Positions 42,210 to 51,632 of a stretch of 64,000 bases of DNA are shown here, piece after piece; position 1 is the first letter of the stretch; every line of letters begins with the position of its first letter. This DNA is from Provencibacterium sp. GTDB lineage: Bacteria > Bacillota > Clostridia > Oscillospirales > Ruminococcaceae. Location of the stretch: contig JAAWAN010000028.1 of assembly GCA_022792175.1 (NCBI GenBank), positions 1-64,000 of the forward strand. The letters are read 5' to 3'. The notes beneath the pieces are model-generated. The model did not search any database and had not been told where the DNA came from. It worked only from the letters and a program-made list of their open reading frames with translations. Position numbers and translations under genes: made by a program.

Positions 42210-43130
42210 CTAGCCCTTTCGGGTATAGCCGCACTGCGGATAGCGGGAGCAGCCCCAAAAGGGGCCGAAGCGGCCGGCCTTTTTAACCAGGCGGGCGCCG
42301 CACTCCGGACACTTTGGCTCCGCTTGCTCTATAGCCGGTCCCCTCCGCCTGTCCTCAAACGACAGCGGTTTTTTCTCCCTGTTCAGAACTGCCTCCCGAT
42401 ATTTCCAGGTATAATCATGAGGCTCGTCAGAGTGCCACTCCAAAATGCGGTGCGCTACTATTTCCATACCCTTTTTAGAAAGGGGTGTCTGCCATCTCCG
42501 CTGGTTGCTTTCTTTGATATACCGCACCAGCTGATCTGCCCGGATGACCTGTTTGCGGATATCCTCCGGTGCACCGGCAGCATTCAGAACCGATTTGGGG
42601 TTGGCAAGCACCACTACAAAGCGGTTGAGATAATGAAAGCTTTTTAAATATATCGCTCTTTTAAGCATGCCCATCCGTTTGGCGTTCCACGCTTTCACAA
42701 GCTCCATATGCCGCTCATTTTGTGTAATGGGAGAATAAATCCCCTCCCGAAGCGTTTTTCCATCATAGCACATCGTCCGGGTAAAGCCACCGTCAGCGTC
42801 AATATGAATATCGCCAAACAGGTTTTTGCACTCCAGAAAAAAGGTGATTTTGGGGGTGATGACAACAAAATCGATCTGTGCGCTGAGCTCTCCATCCCGG
42901 ATAAACAGGTCATGTAGCACATACATGGGCAGGTGGCTGCTGCGCAGCTCAAAAAGAATCTGCCGCTCCCCGGCAATACCTGCCTTCAGCATCCGAATAT
43001 CCCGCTCGAGTGGTTCCCGGTAAGCTTCCCCCGTTTTTTCCAGCAGCGCCTCAAGCTGCAAGAGCTGTTCCTCAGCAGCGCTCCCCTCCTTGAGAAAGAC
43101 AGGCTCCCCCCGTCCGCCATAGCTGCCCAT
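42210..43130 (-). CDS. NERD nuclease-related protein with topoisomerase-type zinc finger
   Basis: A 306-aa protein. The NERD domain (about residues 50-170) has AGIAGERQILFEL, then the nuclease-like D of QIDFVVIT and E-x-K of FFLECKNL, the restriction-endonuclease-fold active site. The last 35 residues form a C4 zinc finger like those at the end of topoisomerase I (CPECG...GPFWGCSRYPQCGY). Function is unknown; nucleic acid processing is suggested by both domains. GGGGGAG precedes the ATG at 43130. It is divergent from dusB and lies upstream of polA with a 257-base gap in which I see nothing firm. Confidence 0.87.
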   Translation of the reverse strand: MGSYGGRGEPVFLKEGSAAEEQLLQLEALLEKTGEAYREPLERDIRMLKAGIAGERQILFELRSSHLPMYVLHDLFIRDGELSAQIDFVVITPKITFFLECKNLFGDIHIDADGGFTRTMCYDGKTLREGIYSPITQNERHMELVKAWNAKRMGMLKRAIYLKSFHYLNRFVVVLANPKSVLNAAGAPEDIRKQVIRADQLVRYIKESNQRRWQTPLSKKGMEIVAHRILEWHSDEPHDYTWKYREAVLNREKKPLSFEDRRRGPAIEQAEPKCPECGARLVKKAGRFGPFWGCSRYPQCGYTRKG

Positions 43131-43268
43131 GCTTCTCCCCCTTTCGCTGTCTTTCCCTATTATACCCCTTCTTTTTCCATCCGGCAACTGCTCTGTCCGC
43201 CGGACAGGACTTTTCCTTTTCCCGGAAGGAGCTTTTCAGAAGCCGCTGCCCGTTTTCTTTCTCCTCCC

Positions 43269-43297
43269 TTGCTTTTATCTGCCGAAAAGAGTACAAT
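43269..43297 (+). promoter_or_regulatory. Promoter of dusB
   Basis: TTGCTT (43269-43274), 17 bases, TACAAT (43292-43297), 65 bases before the dusB start. Confidence 0.6.
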
Positions 43298-43361
43298 AAG
43301 GCTATTGCGCCCCGCTTATCCGGGGCCTATTTCAATGCAAAAACGGAGGAGGAGGCCTTTG

Positions 43362-44354
43362 GTGCGTATCGGTTCGATAGAAATAAACGGCCCGGCCGCA
43401 CTCGCGCCGATGGCGGGAGTGGCGGACAGGGCCTTTCGCACCCTCTGCCGGCAGTATGGCGCGGCCTATACCGTCAGCGAGATGGTCTCCTGCAAGGGGC
43501 TGCAGTATGGCGACCGCAAAAGCGGCCAGCTGCTGCAGCTGGGAGAAGCAGAGCACCCGGCCGCTGCCCAGCTCTTCGGCTGCGACCCCGCTCTGATGGC
43601 CGCCGCCGTTATCGATGCCAAACGCGCGGGGGCGGATGTCATCGATATCAACATGGGCTGCCCGGCGCCGAAAATCGTCTCCTCCGGCGGCGGCAGCGCG
43701 CTGATGCGCTCTCCCGCGCTCGCCGGGCGGATTATCGAGGCGGTGGTAAAGGCGGCGGGAGAAACGCCGGTCACCGTCAAACTGCGCAAGGGGTGGGATG
43801 AGGAGCACATAAACGTCTGCGAGCTGGCCAAAATCGCCGAGAGCTGCGGCGCGGCGGCCATCACCGTTCATGGCCGCACCCGGGAGCAGATGTATGCCGG
43901 GCAGGCGGACCTCGCCGCTATCCGCTCGGCGGTGGAGTGCGTGCGTATCCCTGTTATCGGCAATGGAGATGTCGTGGATGGGCCCTCTGCCGGGCGCATG
44001 CTGAGGGAGACCGGCTGCAGCATGGTCATGGTCGGGCGCGGCGCGCTCGGACGCCCTTGGGTATTTTCGCAGATTGCCGCCTATCTTTCGGATGAAACGC
44101 TGCTGCCGGATCCGTCCTTTTCTGAGCGCATGCAGGCGCTGTGCGCCCAGGCGCAGATGGCCATTTCGGAAAAGGGGGAGCGCATTGCCATGCGGGAGAT
44201 GCGCAAGCATGCCGCCTGGTATTTCACCGGCGTGCGCGGTGCGGCGGCACTGCGGCGGGAGGCAGGCACCCTCTCCTGCCTTGCCGACCTTTACCGCCTC
44301 TGCCAAAAGGCCGAAGCGATGTATGAAGAGAGCTCTCCGAAAGCTTCCCTCTAA
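43362..44354 (+). CDS. dusB: tRNA-dihydrouridine synthase
   Basis: A 330-aa FMN enzyme that reduces uridines in the tRNA D-loop. Motifs are LAPMAGVADRAFR, QLFGCDPALMAAAV, the FMN/tRNA region DINMGCPAPKIVSSGGGSAL, VKLRKGWD, ITVHGRTREQMY and MVGRGALGRPWVF. The start is set at the GTG at 43362, 6 bases after a GGAGGAGGAGG run; longer ORF versions begin upstream of the ribosome binding site and add unrelated sequence. The gene opens a plus-strand run of dusB, MATE, CPBP and tadA. Confidence 0.95.
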   Translation: MRIGSIEINGPAALAPMAGVADRAFRTLCRQYGAAYTVSEMVSCKGLQYGDRKSGQLLQLGEAEHPAAAQLFGCDPALMAAAVIDAKRAGADVIDINMGCPAPKIVSSGGGSALMRSPALAGRIIEAVVKAAGETPVTVKLRKGWDEEHINVCELAKIAESCGAAAITVHGRTREQMYAGQADLAAIRSAVECVRIPVIGNGDVVDGPSAGRMLRETGCSMVMVGRGALGRPWVFSQIAAYLSDETLLPDPSFSERMQALCAQAQMAISEKGERIAMREMRKHAAWYFTGVRGAAALRREAGTLSCLADLYRLCQKAEAMYEESSPKASL

Positions 44355-44532
44355 GGAAAGAGCGCGACGGCATTCCGGCAGAGGAGAGCTGCTCTGTGGC
44401 AGGGCGCGGATAAATGCGGGTGATGCAGTCCGCCGCCCTTATGCAGAGAAAACAGGTTTTTTCGCGGCAGTCTGCCTTTTTATCGCCAAAGGGCGGCAGG
44501 CCGTTATTGTAATACGGAAAGGGGAATACGCA

Positions 44533-45945
44533 TTGACGCAGAGGGCCGAAAGGCCGGCGCTGCTGAGTTTGGGAAAAACGCCGGTGCACACCGTTTTGCT
44601 GCTCGCCTGGCCAGCTATTATCGAGCAGATTATGCTCTCGATGGTGCAGTATGTCGATACCGCCATGGTCGGCGCCATCGGTGCCGAGGCGACGGCCGCC
44701 GTCGGCATCACCTCCTCAAGCATGTGGCTGATTAACGGGGTTCTCAGCGCGAGCGGGGCGGGATTTTCCGTGCTGGTTGCCCAGTATATCGGATCGGGGA
44801 ATTTTGAGAAATGCCGTCAGGTCATCCGCCAGGCGGTGCTCTGCACCGGCCTGCTGGGCCTTTGCTTCAGCCTTTTCTGCCAGCTGATTGCCCGCCCGCT
44901 CCCTCTTTTGCTCGGAGCCGAGCCCCATATCGCAGAGAATGCGACGGGTTATTTCCGTATTATCACGAGCGTACTCATGCTGCAGATGGGTTCGGCGGTC
45001 TTTTCCGCCATTCTGCGCTGCGCGGGGGATACCCGAACGCCGATGATTTTAAATCTTTCCACCAACCTGCTCAACATCCTGCTCAATACTTTCTTTATCT
45101 TCGGGCCCTCTGCCCATGAGACCCCCTTCGGAACGCTGCGGCTGCCGGGGCTGGGCTTAGGGGTGCAGGGAGCGGCGCTCGCCTCCGCCATTTCGATGGG
45201 AACGGTGGGTATTCTGCTGCTGCTGGCCATCTTCCGCCAGCCTGGGGAGCTGCGCATCCATCTTCGGGAAAGCTGGCGGTTAAAAGGCGCTATCTGGCGG
45301 GAGGCTGCGCACTATGCCATTCCGGTCGTCATCGAGCATGCCACTGTCACCTTTGGGCAGATTGTCTTCACCGCCATGGTTTCCCGCCTCGGCACCGTCG
45401 CTCTGGCCGCGCATACGCTGGCCGTTTCAGCGGAGAGCATCACCTATCTGCCGGCCACCGGCATCTCCTATGCGGCCACCACCCTGGTCGGGCAGGCGAA
45501 GGGGGCGAAGCTTCGCGGGGAGGCGGAGCACTTTGCGCGCATCACCATGTGGATGGGCATCGGGCTGCTGGGACTGACCGGTCTGCTGCTTTTCTTCTTC
45601 TCCGGACCGCTCGTCTCTATCTTTACCCGCGATGCGGCCGTCATCGCCTTGGGAGCAGGGGTGTTGCGCATTGAGGCGCTGGCCGAGCCGTTTTTCGGCG
45701 CAAAAATCGTTCTCTCCGGCGCCATGCGCGGAGCGGGCGATGTGCGCTTCTCGCTCTATGCAGGGCTTGCCAGCATGTGGCTGGTACGCCTGACGGTTGC
45801 CTATCTGATGGCCTTTGTCTTTCATCTGGGATTATATGGAATCTGGTGCGGCATGGCGGCCGATATCACCGTAAACGGCCTTCTTCTCCTCTGGAGATTC
45901 CGCTCCGGCCGCTGGTATGAGCAGGGCCCGCGCCTGACGGCTTAA
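44533..45945 (+). CDS. MATE family efflux transporter
   Basis: A 470-aa protein with twelve membrane segments in two related halves, as in MATE transporters. Typical stretches are AWPAIIEQIMLSMVQYVDTAMVG (first helix region), SGNFEKCRQVIRQAVL and LRCAGDTRTPM, mirrored by LSGAMRGAGDVRFSL in the second half. It exports cationic drugs or metabolites with Na+ or H+ influx. The TTG at 44533 is chosen because AAAGGGG lies 8 bases upstream and the protein then begins like other family members. It lies 178 bases after dusB. Confidence 0.92.
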   Translation: MTQRAERPALLSLGKTPVHTVLLLAWPAIIEQIMLSMVQYVDTAMVGAIGAEATAAVGITSSSMWLINGVLSASGAGFSVLVAQYIGSGNFEKCRQVIRQAVLCTGLLGLCFSLFCQLIARPLPLLLGAEPHIAENATGYFRIITSVLMLQMGSAVFSAILRCAGDTRTPMILNLSTNLLNILLNTFFIFGPSAHETPFGTLRLPGLGLGVQGAALASAISMGTVGILLLLAIFRQPGELRIHLRESWRLKGAIWREAAHYAIPVVIEHATVTFGQIVFTAMVSRLGTVALAAHTLAVSAESITYLPATGISYAATTLVGQAKGAKLRGEAEHFARITMWMGIGLLGLTGLLLFFFSGPLVSIFTRDAAVIALGAGVLRIEALAEPFFGAKIVLSGAMRGAGDVRFSLYAGLASMWLVRLTVAYLMAFVFHLGLYGIWCGMAADITVNGLLLLWRFRSGRWYEQGPRLTA

Positions 45946-46087
45946 AAGCAGCAGAACGCTCAAAGCGCTGCGAAAGCAAAAACTGTTTACAATCCCTTGA
46001 TTTTTTGCCGCATATCCTGTGATATACTGACAGTAATGAGTATTCGGGCGGAAAGGGCTTTCCGCCCCTTCGGGGAGGTGGCTCCAC

Positions 46088-47182
46088 ATTCATTCCTATA
46101 TCGCGTCCCGCTTTTTTGCCTGGCGGCAGGTCTTTTTCTCTCTTTCCTGTTTTTTCTGCCCGGGGCCGGACAAACGGACGGATGAATTCACCTATGTAGA
46201 AGGACTGGGCTTTGCCGATCCTTCACTGGGAAGGCCGCAGAGGAATACAATCCGTATTTATGGCAATGCCATCGGCTATGCGCTCATCCTCTTTTTGCTT
46301 TTACAGAATATCGCGCCCTATGCGGTTGTCGGCGGGCTGCGGCTGCTGTATCCGGCGATTCGGGTTTACCGCGGAAAATTCCTCGCCTCGGAAGAGACGA
46401 TTTTGATAATCAATGTATTTTCGAGCATTATCTGCTATTTTCTGCCGGTCATGCTGCTGCGCAGAGTGCTGAACCTGCCGGCAGCCGCCGCCTTTCCCCG
46501 GCGGCGGCTGCCGCCGGGAGAAATGCTGCCGCTTGCCGGCATCGTTTTAGGCAGCAGCGCCATCGGCTCCACCGTTTCCCTTATTCTCTGTGCCCTGCTC
46601 TCGCTCGTTCGCCTTTCCCCCTCTGCCCCGCAGCTTTCTGTCCCCGATTCCCTCGCCAGCTTTCTGCTTCTGGTGCTGACAGCAGCGGTGCTGCCTGCCC
46701 TTTTCGAAGAGCTGCTTTTTCGGGGAGTGGTGCTGCAGAGCCTGCGCCGGTTCGGCGACCTGTTTGCGCTGAGTGTGACCTCTATCCTTTTTTCCCTGCT
46801 GCACCGCAATCTGGTGCAGATTCCGAACGCCCTGATTACCGGAACGGTGCTCGGTTACATCGTTTTGCGCACCGGCTCGCTTCAGGCGGCGATTTTCTGC
46901 CATTTTATCAACAATCTTCTGCCGATTCTTCTGCAGACGTTCGGCTCCTATCTGCCGGAGAGCGCCCTGAACCTGCTGTTTCTGCTGCTGAATTTCCTCT
47001 ATATCCTTCTGGGGCTGGGAGGGCTTATCTATCTGCTTTCGGCGCATGGCGGCTTTTTTGCCCCTGTCTACCGGGAAGGAAAAAAAAGCGAGCGCTACAA
47101 ATACCGCTCCTTTTTCAGCAGCCTGCCCATTCTGGCAGTGATTATCTCGCTGAGCATTTCTGTGCTCATCAATATGCTGTAG
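46088..47182 (+). CDS. CPBP-family intramembrane metalloprotease, start unresolved
   Basis: A membrane protein of the CAAX-protease/bacteriocin-processing family. The catalytic pair EE-x3-R is in FEELLFRG, with later family motifs SILFSLLHRN and FCHFINNLLP. Coding clearly extends upstream of the first ordinary start (TTG 46295), because that codon lies inside the first membrane helix and the upstream reading (DEFTYVEGLGFADP, then RIYGNAIGYALILF) is protein-like. No in-frame ATG, GTG or TTG exists back to the stop at 46037. An ATT at 46088 lies 9 bases after GGGGAGG and is used here; a frameshift in the T6 run near 46150 is the alternative. Length from 46088 is 364 aa. Confidence 0.7.
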   Translation: MHSYIASRFFAWRQVFFSLSCFFCPGPDKRTDEFTYVEGLGFADPSLGRPQRNTIRIYGNAIGYALILFLLLQNIAPYAVVGGLRLLYPAIRVYRGKFLASEETILIINVFSSIICYFLPVMLLRRVLNLPAAAAFPRRRLPPGEMLPLAGIVLGSSAIGSTVSLILCALLSLVRLSPSAPQLSVPDSLASFLLLVLTAAVLPALFEELLFRGVVLQSLRRFGDLFALSVTSILFSLLHRNLVQIPNALITGTVLGYIVLRTGSLQAAIFCHFINNLLPILLQTFGSYLPESALNLLFLLLNFLYILLGLGGLIYLLSAHGGFFAPVYREGKKSERYKYRSFFSSLPILAVIISLSISVLINML

Positions 47183-47214
47183 GGGGAAAGGTTATCAACC
47201 GGGAAGAAGCGTTT

Positions 47215-47694
47215 ATGCGCCTGGCCCTGGCACAGGCGAAAGAGGCCGCCCTGGAGGGCGAGGTTCCGGTCGGGGCGGTGGTCGTGCGCGGGGAGCAGGT
47301 CATCTCGGCCGCCCACAACCGCCGGGAAAACGACCGCAGTGCCCTGGCGCATGCTGAGCTGCTGGCTATTGAAGCGGCCTGCCAGGCTTTAGGCGGCTGG
47401 CGGCTCTGGGAATGTGAGCTGTATGTCACCCTCGAGCCCTGCCCGATGTGCGCGGGCGCAGCCATCAACGCGCGGCTGCGGCGGGTGATATATGGAGCAC
47501 ATGACCCCAAGGCCGGCTGCTGCGGCTCCATACTTGATTTGTTTGCCGCGCCGTTTAACCATCATCCAGAGATAACAGGCGGGCTGCTGGCCGAGGAAAG
47601 CGCGCAGCTGCTGCGCGACTTTTTCCGGAAGCGCAGAAAAAAGCAGGCCGCAGAAAAAAGCTCACGGCAACACTATTTCCTATACCGCACCTGA
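47215..47694 (+). CDS. tadA: tRNA-specific adenosine deaminase
   Basis: A 159-aa deaminase that converts A34 to inosine in tRNA-Arg(ACG). The zinc site is complete: H46 and catalytic E48 in HAELLA, C76 and C79 in TLEPCPMCAGA. The N-terminus GEVPVGAVVV is typical. The ATG at 47215 falls inside what is normally the first helix; homologues start about 8 residues earlier, and the upstream reading (VINREEAF) fits but offers only GTT or ATC codons. The GGGGG site upstream of those codons makes a rare start possible. It follows the CPBP gene by 32 bases. Confidence 0.94.
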   Translation: MRLALAQAKEAALEGEVPVGAVVVRGEQVISAAHNRRENDRSALAHAELLAIEAACQALGGWRLWECELYVTLEPCPMCAGAAINARLRRVIYGAHDPKAGCCGSILDLFAAPFNHHPEITGGLLAEESAQLLRDFFRKRRKKQAAEKSSRQHYFLYRT

Positions 47695-47737
47695 AGTCTG
47701 CAAGAACGGCATGCTTTTCTGAAGAGAGGAAAAACGG

Positions 47738-48835
47738 ATGAGACGCTACGCTGTCCTAATCGGATGCCTGCTTCTCTTCACCCTTCTCTTTCTCTCCTGC
47801 GGCACGGCCAAACCGGTTTCGGAAAAGCTGTCGCCCTCCATCGGAGAACCGGAGGTCTCCCCGAAAGAGGACAGCGGTGCATCCTCCTCATCCTCAGCTT
47901 TTTCGGAGAGAAAACCGTCCGCAGCGCCGCAGGAAGCAGACGGCGGCGATCCGTCCTCTGAAGTGGATGGCTCTCCAAAGCCGGACGCTGCCTCTTCTGA
48001 AAAAAGCGGCGGCAGTTCCTCTCCCGCGGCTTTTTCGGAGGGGAAAAGCCGCCCCTCCACCGAAAAGGACGCCGCATCGGACGAATCCGCGCAGAATCAG
48101 GCGGCGGGCGATTCAGCGCAGGGCTTTCCTCATTGCGAACAGATGGGATCACTCCAGGTCTATCTCGCCGACGGAACCAGCCTGATGTATGATTTAAGCG
48201 CCTACGACGCGGGCGCCTTTTTCTCCTCCCTGCCGATGGAGCAGTTTATTCTGCAGGAAAGGGAGAAGGAGCTGAGCACCATTGATATGAGCTCCGGCCC
48301 GTTTGTCCGTCTTTCCGGCGATGAAAGGAGGATGCTGTTTCTTTATCAGCAGGGAACGCAGGCCCTGTTTGAGTATCTGGATGGAACCACAGAATATTAT
48401 CAGGTGCCGGAGGGGATGTATGAAGCGGCCGTCCGGGCGGTGCACCGCTTCAAGTCCCGGGCTATGGACGGCTGCTCCGGCAAGCTGGGAATCACCTTCT
48501 TCGAGGGCACGCTGGAAATTTTCCCCTCCGATGAGGAGGAGCCGCTGGTTCTGAGCGCAGAACGAGCCACCGCCTTTCTCCCGCAAATTCCCCTGAATGA
48601 AATCCGGCTTTCTTATGACGCGCGGGAGGGCAGCCCGAATTTGGAGAACACAACCTGCATCCGCCTCTCCGCAGAGAACGGGGCAGAGCTGTTTCTCTTT
48701 AAAAAGCCGGTCCATGCGGATGAGAGCGTCTATGCGTTTTACCGCGAGAAAGCGTTTTCGTATTTCTGCTCAGCGCCGGACGATATCTACCGTCAGGTAA
48801 AAAAGGCCTATCAGGCGATGCAGGAGGAAAACTGA
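47738..48835 (+). CDS. Lipoprotein of unknown function with Ser-rich linker
   Basis: A 365-aa lipoprotein. The signal peptide ends with the lipobox FLSC, so C21 would be acylated. Residues about 25-130 are a low-complexity Ser/Glu/Pro/Ala linker, and the remaining 230 residues form a soluble domain (LQVYLADGTSLMYDLSAYD, DGTTEYYQVPEGMYEAAVRAVHRFK in part) that I do not recognise. It lies 43 bases after tadA with AGAGGAAAAACGG before the ATG. A surface-exposed sensor or binding role is possible but not shown. Confidence 0.75.
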   Translation: MRRYAVLIGCLLLFTLLFLSCGTAKPVSEKLSPSIGEPEVSPKEDSGASSSSSAFSERKPSAAPQEADGGDPSSEVDGSPKPDAASSEKSGGSSSPAAFSEGKSRPSTEKDAASDESAQNQAAGDSAQGFPHCEQMGSLQVYLADGTSLMYDLSAYDAGAFFSSLPMEQFILQEREKELSTIDMSSGPFVRLSGDERRMLFLYQQGTQALFEYLDGTTEYYQVPEGMYEAAVRAVHRFKSRAMDGCSGKLGITFFEGTLEIFPSDEEEPLVLSAERATAFLPQIPLNEIRLSYDAREGSPNLENTTCIRLSAENGAELFLFKKPVHADESVYAFYREKAFSYFCSAPDDIYRQVKKAYQAMQEEN

Positions 48836-48873
48836 AATCGGGCTCTTAATCTCCTCCCGTATCAAAACGATAA

Positions 48874-48920
48874 AAGCTGCCTGCAAAAGCGAAAAACGCT
48901 TTTGCAGGCAGCTTCTTTTG
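48874..48920. terminator. Strong bidirectional terminator
   Basis: A perfect 18-bp stem (48874-48891 with 48897-48914) with an AAAAA loop. CTTTTG follows on the plus strand and TTTTATCG on the minus strand, so it serves both the lipoprotein gene and the glycerol operon end. Confidence 0.9.
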
Positions 48921-48942
48921 ATGAATCCCAGCCAAACCAGTT

Positions 48943-49590
48943 TTATTTGTCCTTCACGCTCTCCCAGTCCTTGAGGAAGGACTCGATGCCCGAAGTGGTC
49001 AGCGGATGATTCATCATCTGCACGAGCACCTTATAAGGGATGGTAGCGATATGCGCGCCGGCCTTGGCGCATTCGGTCACATGGATGGGATGGCGGATGC
49101 TCGCCGCAATAATCTCGGTGCGGATACCGTGGAGATCGAAGATTTCGGCGATATCCTCAATCAGCGTCAGCCCGTCGCGGCCGATATCATCCAGCCGGCC
49201 GACAAAGGGGCTGACATAGGTGGCGCCCGCCCGGGCCGCCAGCAGCGCCTGCGGCGCGGAGAAGATGAGGGTGACGTTGGTCTTGATACCGCGCGCAGTC
49301 AGGATTTTGACCGCCTTCAAGCCCTCGGCGCACATCGGGATTTTGATAACGATGTTCTTGTGGATTTTGGCGAGCTCCACCGCCTCCTCCACCATTTTAT
49401 CATGCTCCAGCGAGATAACCTCGGCAGAGATGGGCCCCTCGACGATCGAGGTGATTTCGGTGACGACCTCCTCAAAATTGCGGCCCTCTTTGGCAATCAG
49501 CGAAGGGTTGGTGGTAACGCCGCAGATAACGCCCCACTCGTTTGCTTCGCGGATTTCGGCCACATTGGCAGTATCAATAAAAATTTTCAT
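48943..49590 (-). CDS. fsa: Transaldolase-like fructose-6-phosphate aldolase
   Basis: A 215-aa short transaldolase (TalC/FSA type). The N-terminal [26 protein letters not shown] and the Schiff-base lysine K83 in [10 protein letters not shown] are diagnostic, followed by [28 protein letters not shown] in segments. Proteins of this size act as transaldolase or as fructose-6-phosphate/dihydroxyacetone aldolase. GAGGAGA precedes the ATG at 49590. It is the last gene of the glycerol operon, so it could consume triose or dihydroxyacetone derived from glycerol, an inference from position. Confidence 0.92.
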   Translation of the reverse strand: MKIFIDTANVAEIREANEWGVICGVTTNPSLIAKEGRNFEEVVTEITSIVEGPISAEVISLEHDKMVEEAVELAKIHKNIVIKIPMCAEGLKAVKILTARGIKTNVTLIFSAPQALLAARAGATYVSPFVGRLDDIGRDGLTLIEDIAEIFDLHGIRTEIIAASIRHPIHVTECAKAGAHIATIPYKVLVQMMNHPLTTSGIESFLKDWESVKDK

Positions 49591-49706
49591 GCTTTCTCCT
49601 CTTTTCTTCCGATTGTTCCGCACCCGGAAAGCGCGGCAAATTTAAAAACCCGCTTCCATCATAATACGGCTAAAGAGAAAAGTCAACGGCAGGCGGCTGC
49701 CTCTTT

Positions 49707-51197
49707 TTAATGCTCTGCCCAGTCCAGGCTGCGCCCAACCGCCTTGTGCCAGCCGCGCAGCAGCTGTTCGCGGCGCTGCTGCTGCATATCCGGCTCAAAG
49801 GTCACATCGCAGCTCCACATCGATTTTATCTCCTCCCGGTCCTTCCAGACGCCGACGGCCAGCCCCGCCAGATAGGCGGCGCCGAGCGCGGTTGTCTCCC
49901 TTATCATCGGGCGGCGCACCGTGCGGCCCAGAATGTCCGCCTGGAACTGCATCAAAAACCGGTCGCGGCTCGCTCCGCCATCTACATTCAGCTCGCGCAG
50001 CCGGATGCCGGTATCCTTCTCCATCGCATCGCAAAGATCAAAAGACTGGTAGGCAATCGATTCCTGCGCGGCGCGGATGATATGCTCCCGGCGGGTGCCG
50101 CGCGTCAGCCCGACGATGCAGCCGCGCGCATACATATCCCAGTAGGGCGCGCCGAGGCCGGTAAAGGCGGGAACGATGTAGACACCGCCCGTATCCTCCA
50201 CCTTTTGCGCATAGTATTCGGCATCGCAGCTCTCGGTGAAAAAGCGCAGCTCATCGCGCACCCACTGGATGACCGCACCGCCGACAAAGACGCTGCCCTC
50301 GAGCGCATACTGCACCTTGCCGTTCATGCCGATGGCAATGGTGGAAAGCAACCCGTGCCGGCTTTCCACCAGCTCCTCACCGGTGTTCATCAAAAGGAAA
50401 CAGCCGGTGCCGTAGGTATTTTTCGCCTCTCCCTTTTGGAAGCAGGTCTGTCCGAAGAGGGCCGCCTGCTGGTCGCCCGCGATGCCCGCAATCGGGATTT
50501 CCGCCCCCTGAACGGTGGCACAGCCATAGACCTCGCTGCAGCCGCACACCTTGGGCAGCAGGGCGGCAGGGATATCGAGCAGCTTTAACAGATCCTCATC
50601 CCACTGCAGCGAGTGGATGTTATAGAGCATCGTCCGGCAGGCGTTGGTGTAATCGGTCACATGCGCCTTGCCGCCGGTCAGCTTCCAGATGAGCCAGCTG
50701 TCTACCGTTCCGAAGAGGATTTCCCCCTGCTGCGCCCTCTCCCGCGCGCCGGGAACATGGTCAAGAATCCACTTGATTTTGGTGCCGGAGAAGTAAGCAT
50801 CCAGCACCAGGCCGGTTTTGCTGCGGATAAGCTCCTCCTTGCCCGCGGCCCGCAGCTCATCCACCATGTCGGCCGTGCGCCGGCACTGCCAGACAATGGC
50901 GTTATACACCGGCCGCCCGGTCGCCTTGTCCCACAAAATGGTCGTTTCCCGCTGGTTGGTGATGCCGATGGCGGCAATCTCCCGCGGATCAACGCCGCTT
51001 TTGGCAATGACCTCAATCATTACCGAATACTGGGAGGAGTAGATTTCCATCGGGTCATGCTCCACCCAGCCGGATTTCGGATACATCTGGGTATATTCCT
51101 TCTGTGCCAGCTCAACGATATTCTGGTCGCGGTCAAACAGAATGGCACGGGAGCTGGTTGTGCCCTGGTCAAGGGCAAGGATATATTTTTTCTGCAT
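49707..51197 (-). CDS. glpK: Glycerol kinase
   Basis: A 496-aa FGGY kinase that converts glycerol to glycerol-3-phosphate with ATP. The phosphate loop is [13 protein letters not shown], substrate residues lie in [13 protein letters not shown] and [12 protein letters not shown], and the C-terminal FGGY region has GLGAPYWD and [13 protein letters not shown]. The ATG at 51197 gives the family-standard N-terminus; an in-frame GTG at 51209 lies only 2 bases from AAAGGA, whereas 51197 is 14 bases away. It follows DUF1667 in the same operon. The histidine used for PTS regulation in other Firmicutes lies in [12 protein letters not shown]-type context, which is present. Confidence 0.96.
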   Translation of the reverse strand: MQKKYILALDQGTTSSRAILFDRDQNIVELAQKEYTQMYPKSGWVEHDPMEIYSSQYSVMIEVIAKSGVDPREIAAIGITNQRETTILWDKATGRPVYNAIVWQCRRTADMVDELRAAGKEELIRSKTGLVLDAYFSGTKIKWILDHVPGARERAQQGEILFGTVDSWLIWKLTGGKAHVTDYTNACRTMLYNIHSLQWDEDLLKLLDIPAALLPKVCGCSEVYGCATVQGAEIPIAGIAGDQQAALFGQTCFQKGEAKNTYGTGCFLLMNTGEELVESRHGLLSTIAIGMNGKVQYALEGSVFVGGAVIQWVRDELRFFTESCDAEYYAQKVEDTGGVYIVPAFTGLGAPYWDMYARGCIVGLTRGTRREHIIRAAQESIAYQSFDLCDAMEKDTGIRLRELNVDGGASRDRFLMQFQADILGRTVRRPMIRETTALGAAYLAGLAVGVWKDREEIKSMWSCDVTFEPDMQQQRREQLLRGWHKAVGRSLDWAEH

Positions 51198-51265
51198 AAA
51201 ATAAGCCACGTTCCTTTCTTTGGGCCACGATGGCGGAGGACAGAAAGCCTTGCCCCCAGAATGTT

Positions 51266-51610
51266 TTACATACTACGCGTTGCGATAAACGAGACGCCCG
51301 TCCCCAGAATATCCGCTAAAATCACCTGCCCGGTCTTTACCGGGGCCTGCACGCAGATATCATCAAGCAGCCGCATGGCCTCCATCATCTTCTCTTTAGG
51401 AATGACGCCATTCGTCTTTACCGGCAGCCGGGCATGCAGCCCGCCCTCTACCCGCACGGTGGAGGTCAGTACCCGGGTGGGATGCAGCAGCTCCTGGCGG
51501 CCATATTCCTCGCCGCGCTGGCAGGAAAAGCCGGTTACCTGATAGCCATTTTCTTCATCCACCTTCAGGTGGCAGCCCTTCGGGCAGACAATACAGATGA
51601 GTTCCTTCAT
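51266..51610 (-). CDS. DUF1667 protein (glycerol dehydrogenase accessory)
   Basis: A 114-aa protein with four N-terminal cysteines, C6, C9, C13 and C30 (ICIVCPKGC and FSCQRG), likely binding an iron-sulfur cluster, and a C-terminal domain with [13 protein letters not shown] and [14 protein letters not shown]1667 proteins in clostridia are consistently encoded with the two flavoproteins upstream here and may supply the third electron-transfer part of the glycerol-3-phosphate dehydrogenase. It starts 22 bases after the flavoprotein stop. Confidence 0.9.
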   Translation of the reverse strand: MKELICIVCPKGCHLKVDEENGYQVTGFSCQRGEEYGRQELLHPTRVLTSTVRVEGGLHARLPVKTNGVIPKEKMMEAMRLLDDICVQAPVKTGQVILADILGTGVSFIATRSM

Positions 51611-51632
51611 CAGTTTTCAGCCGCTCCCTTCC

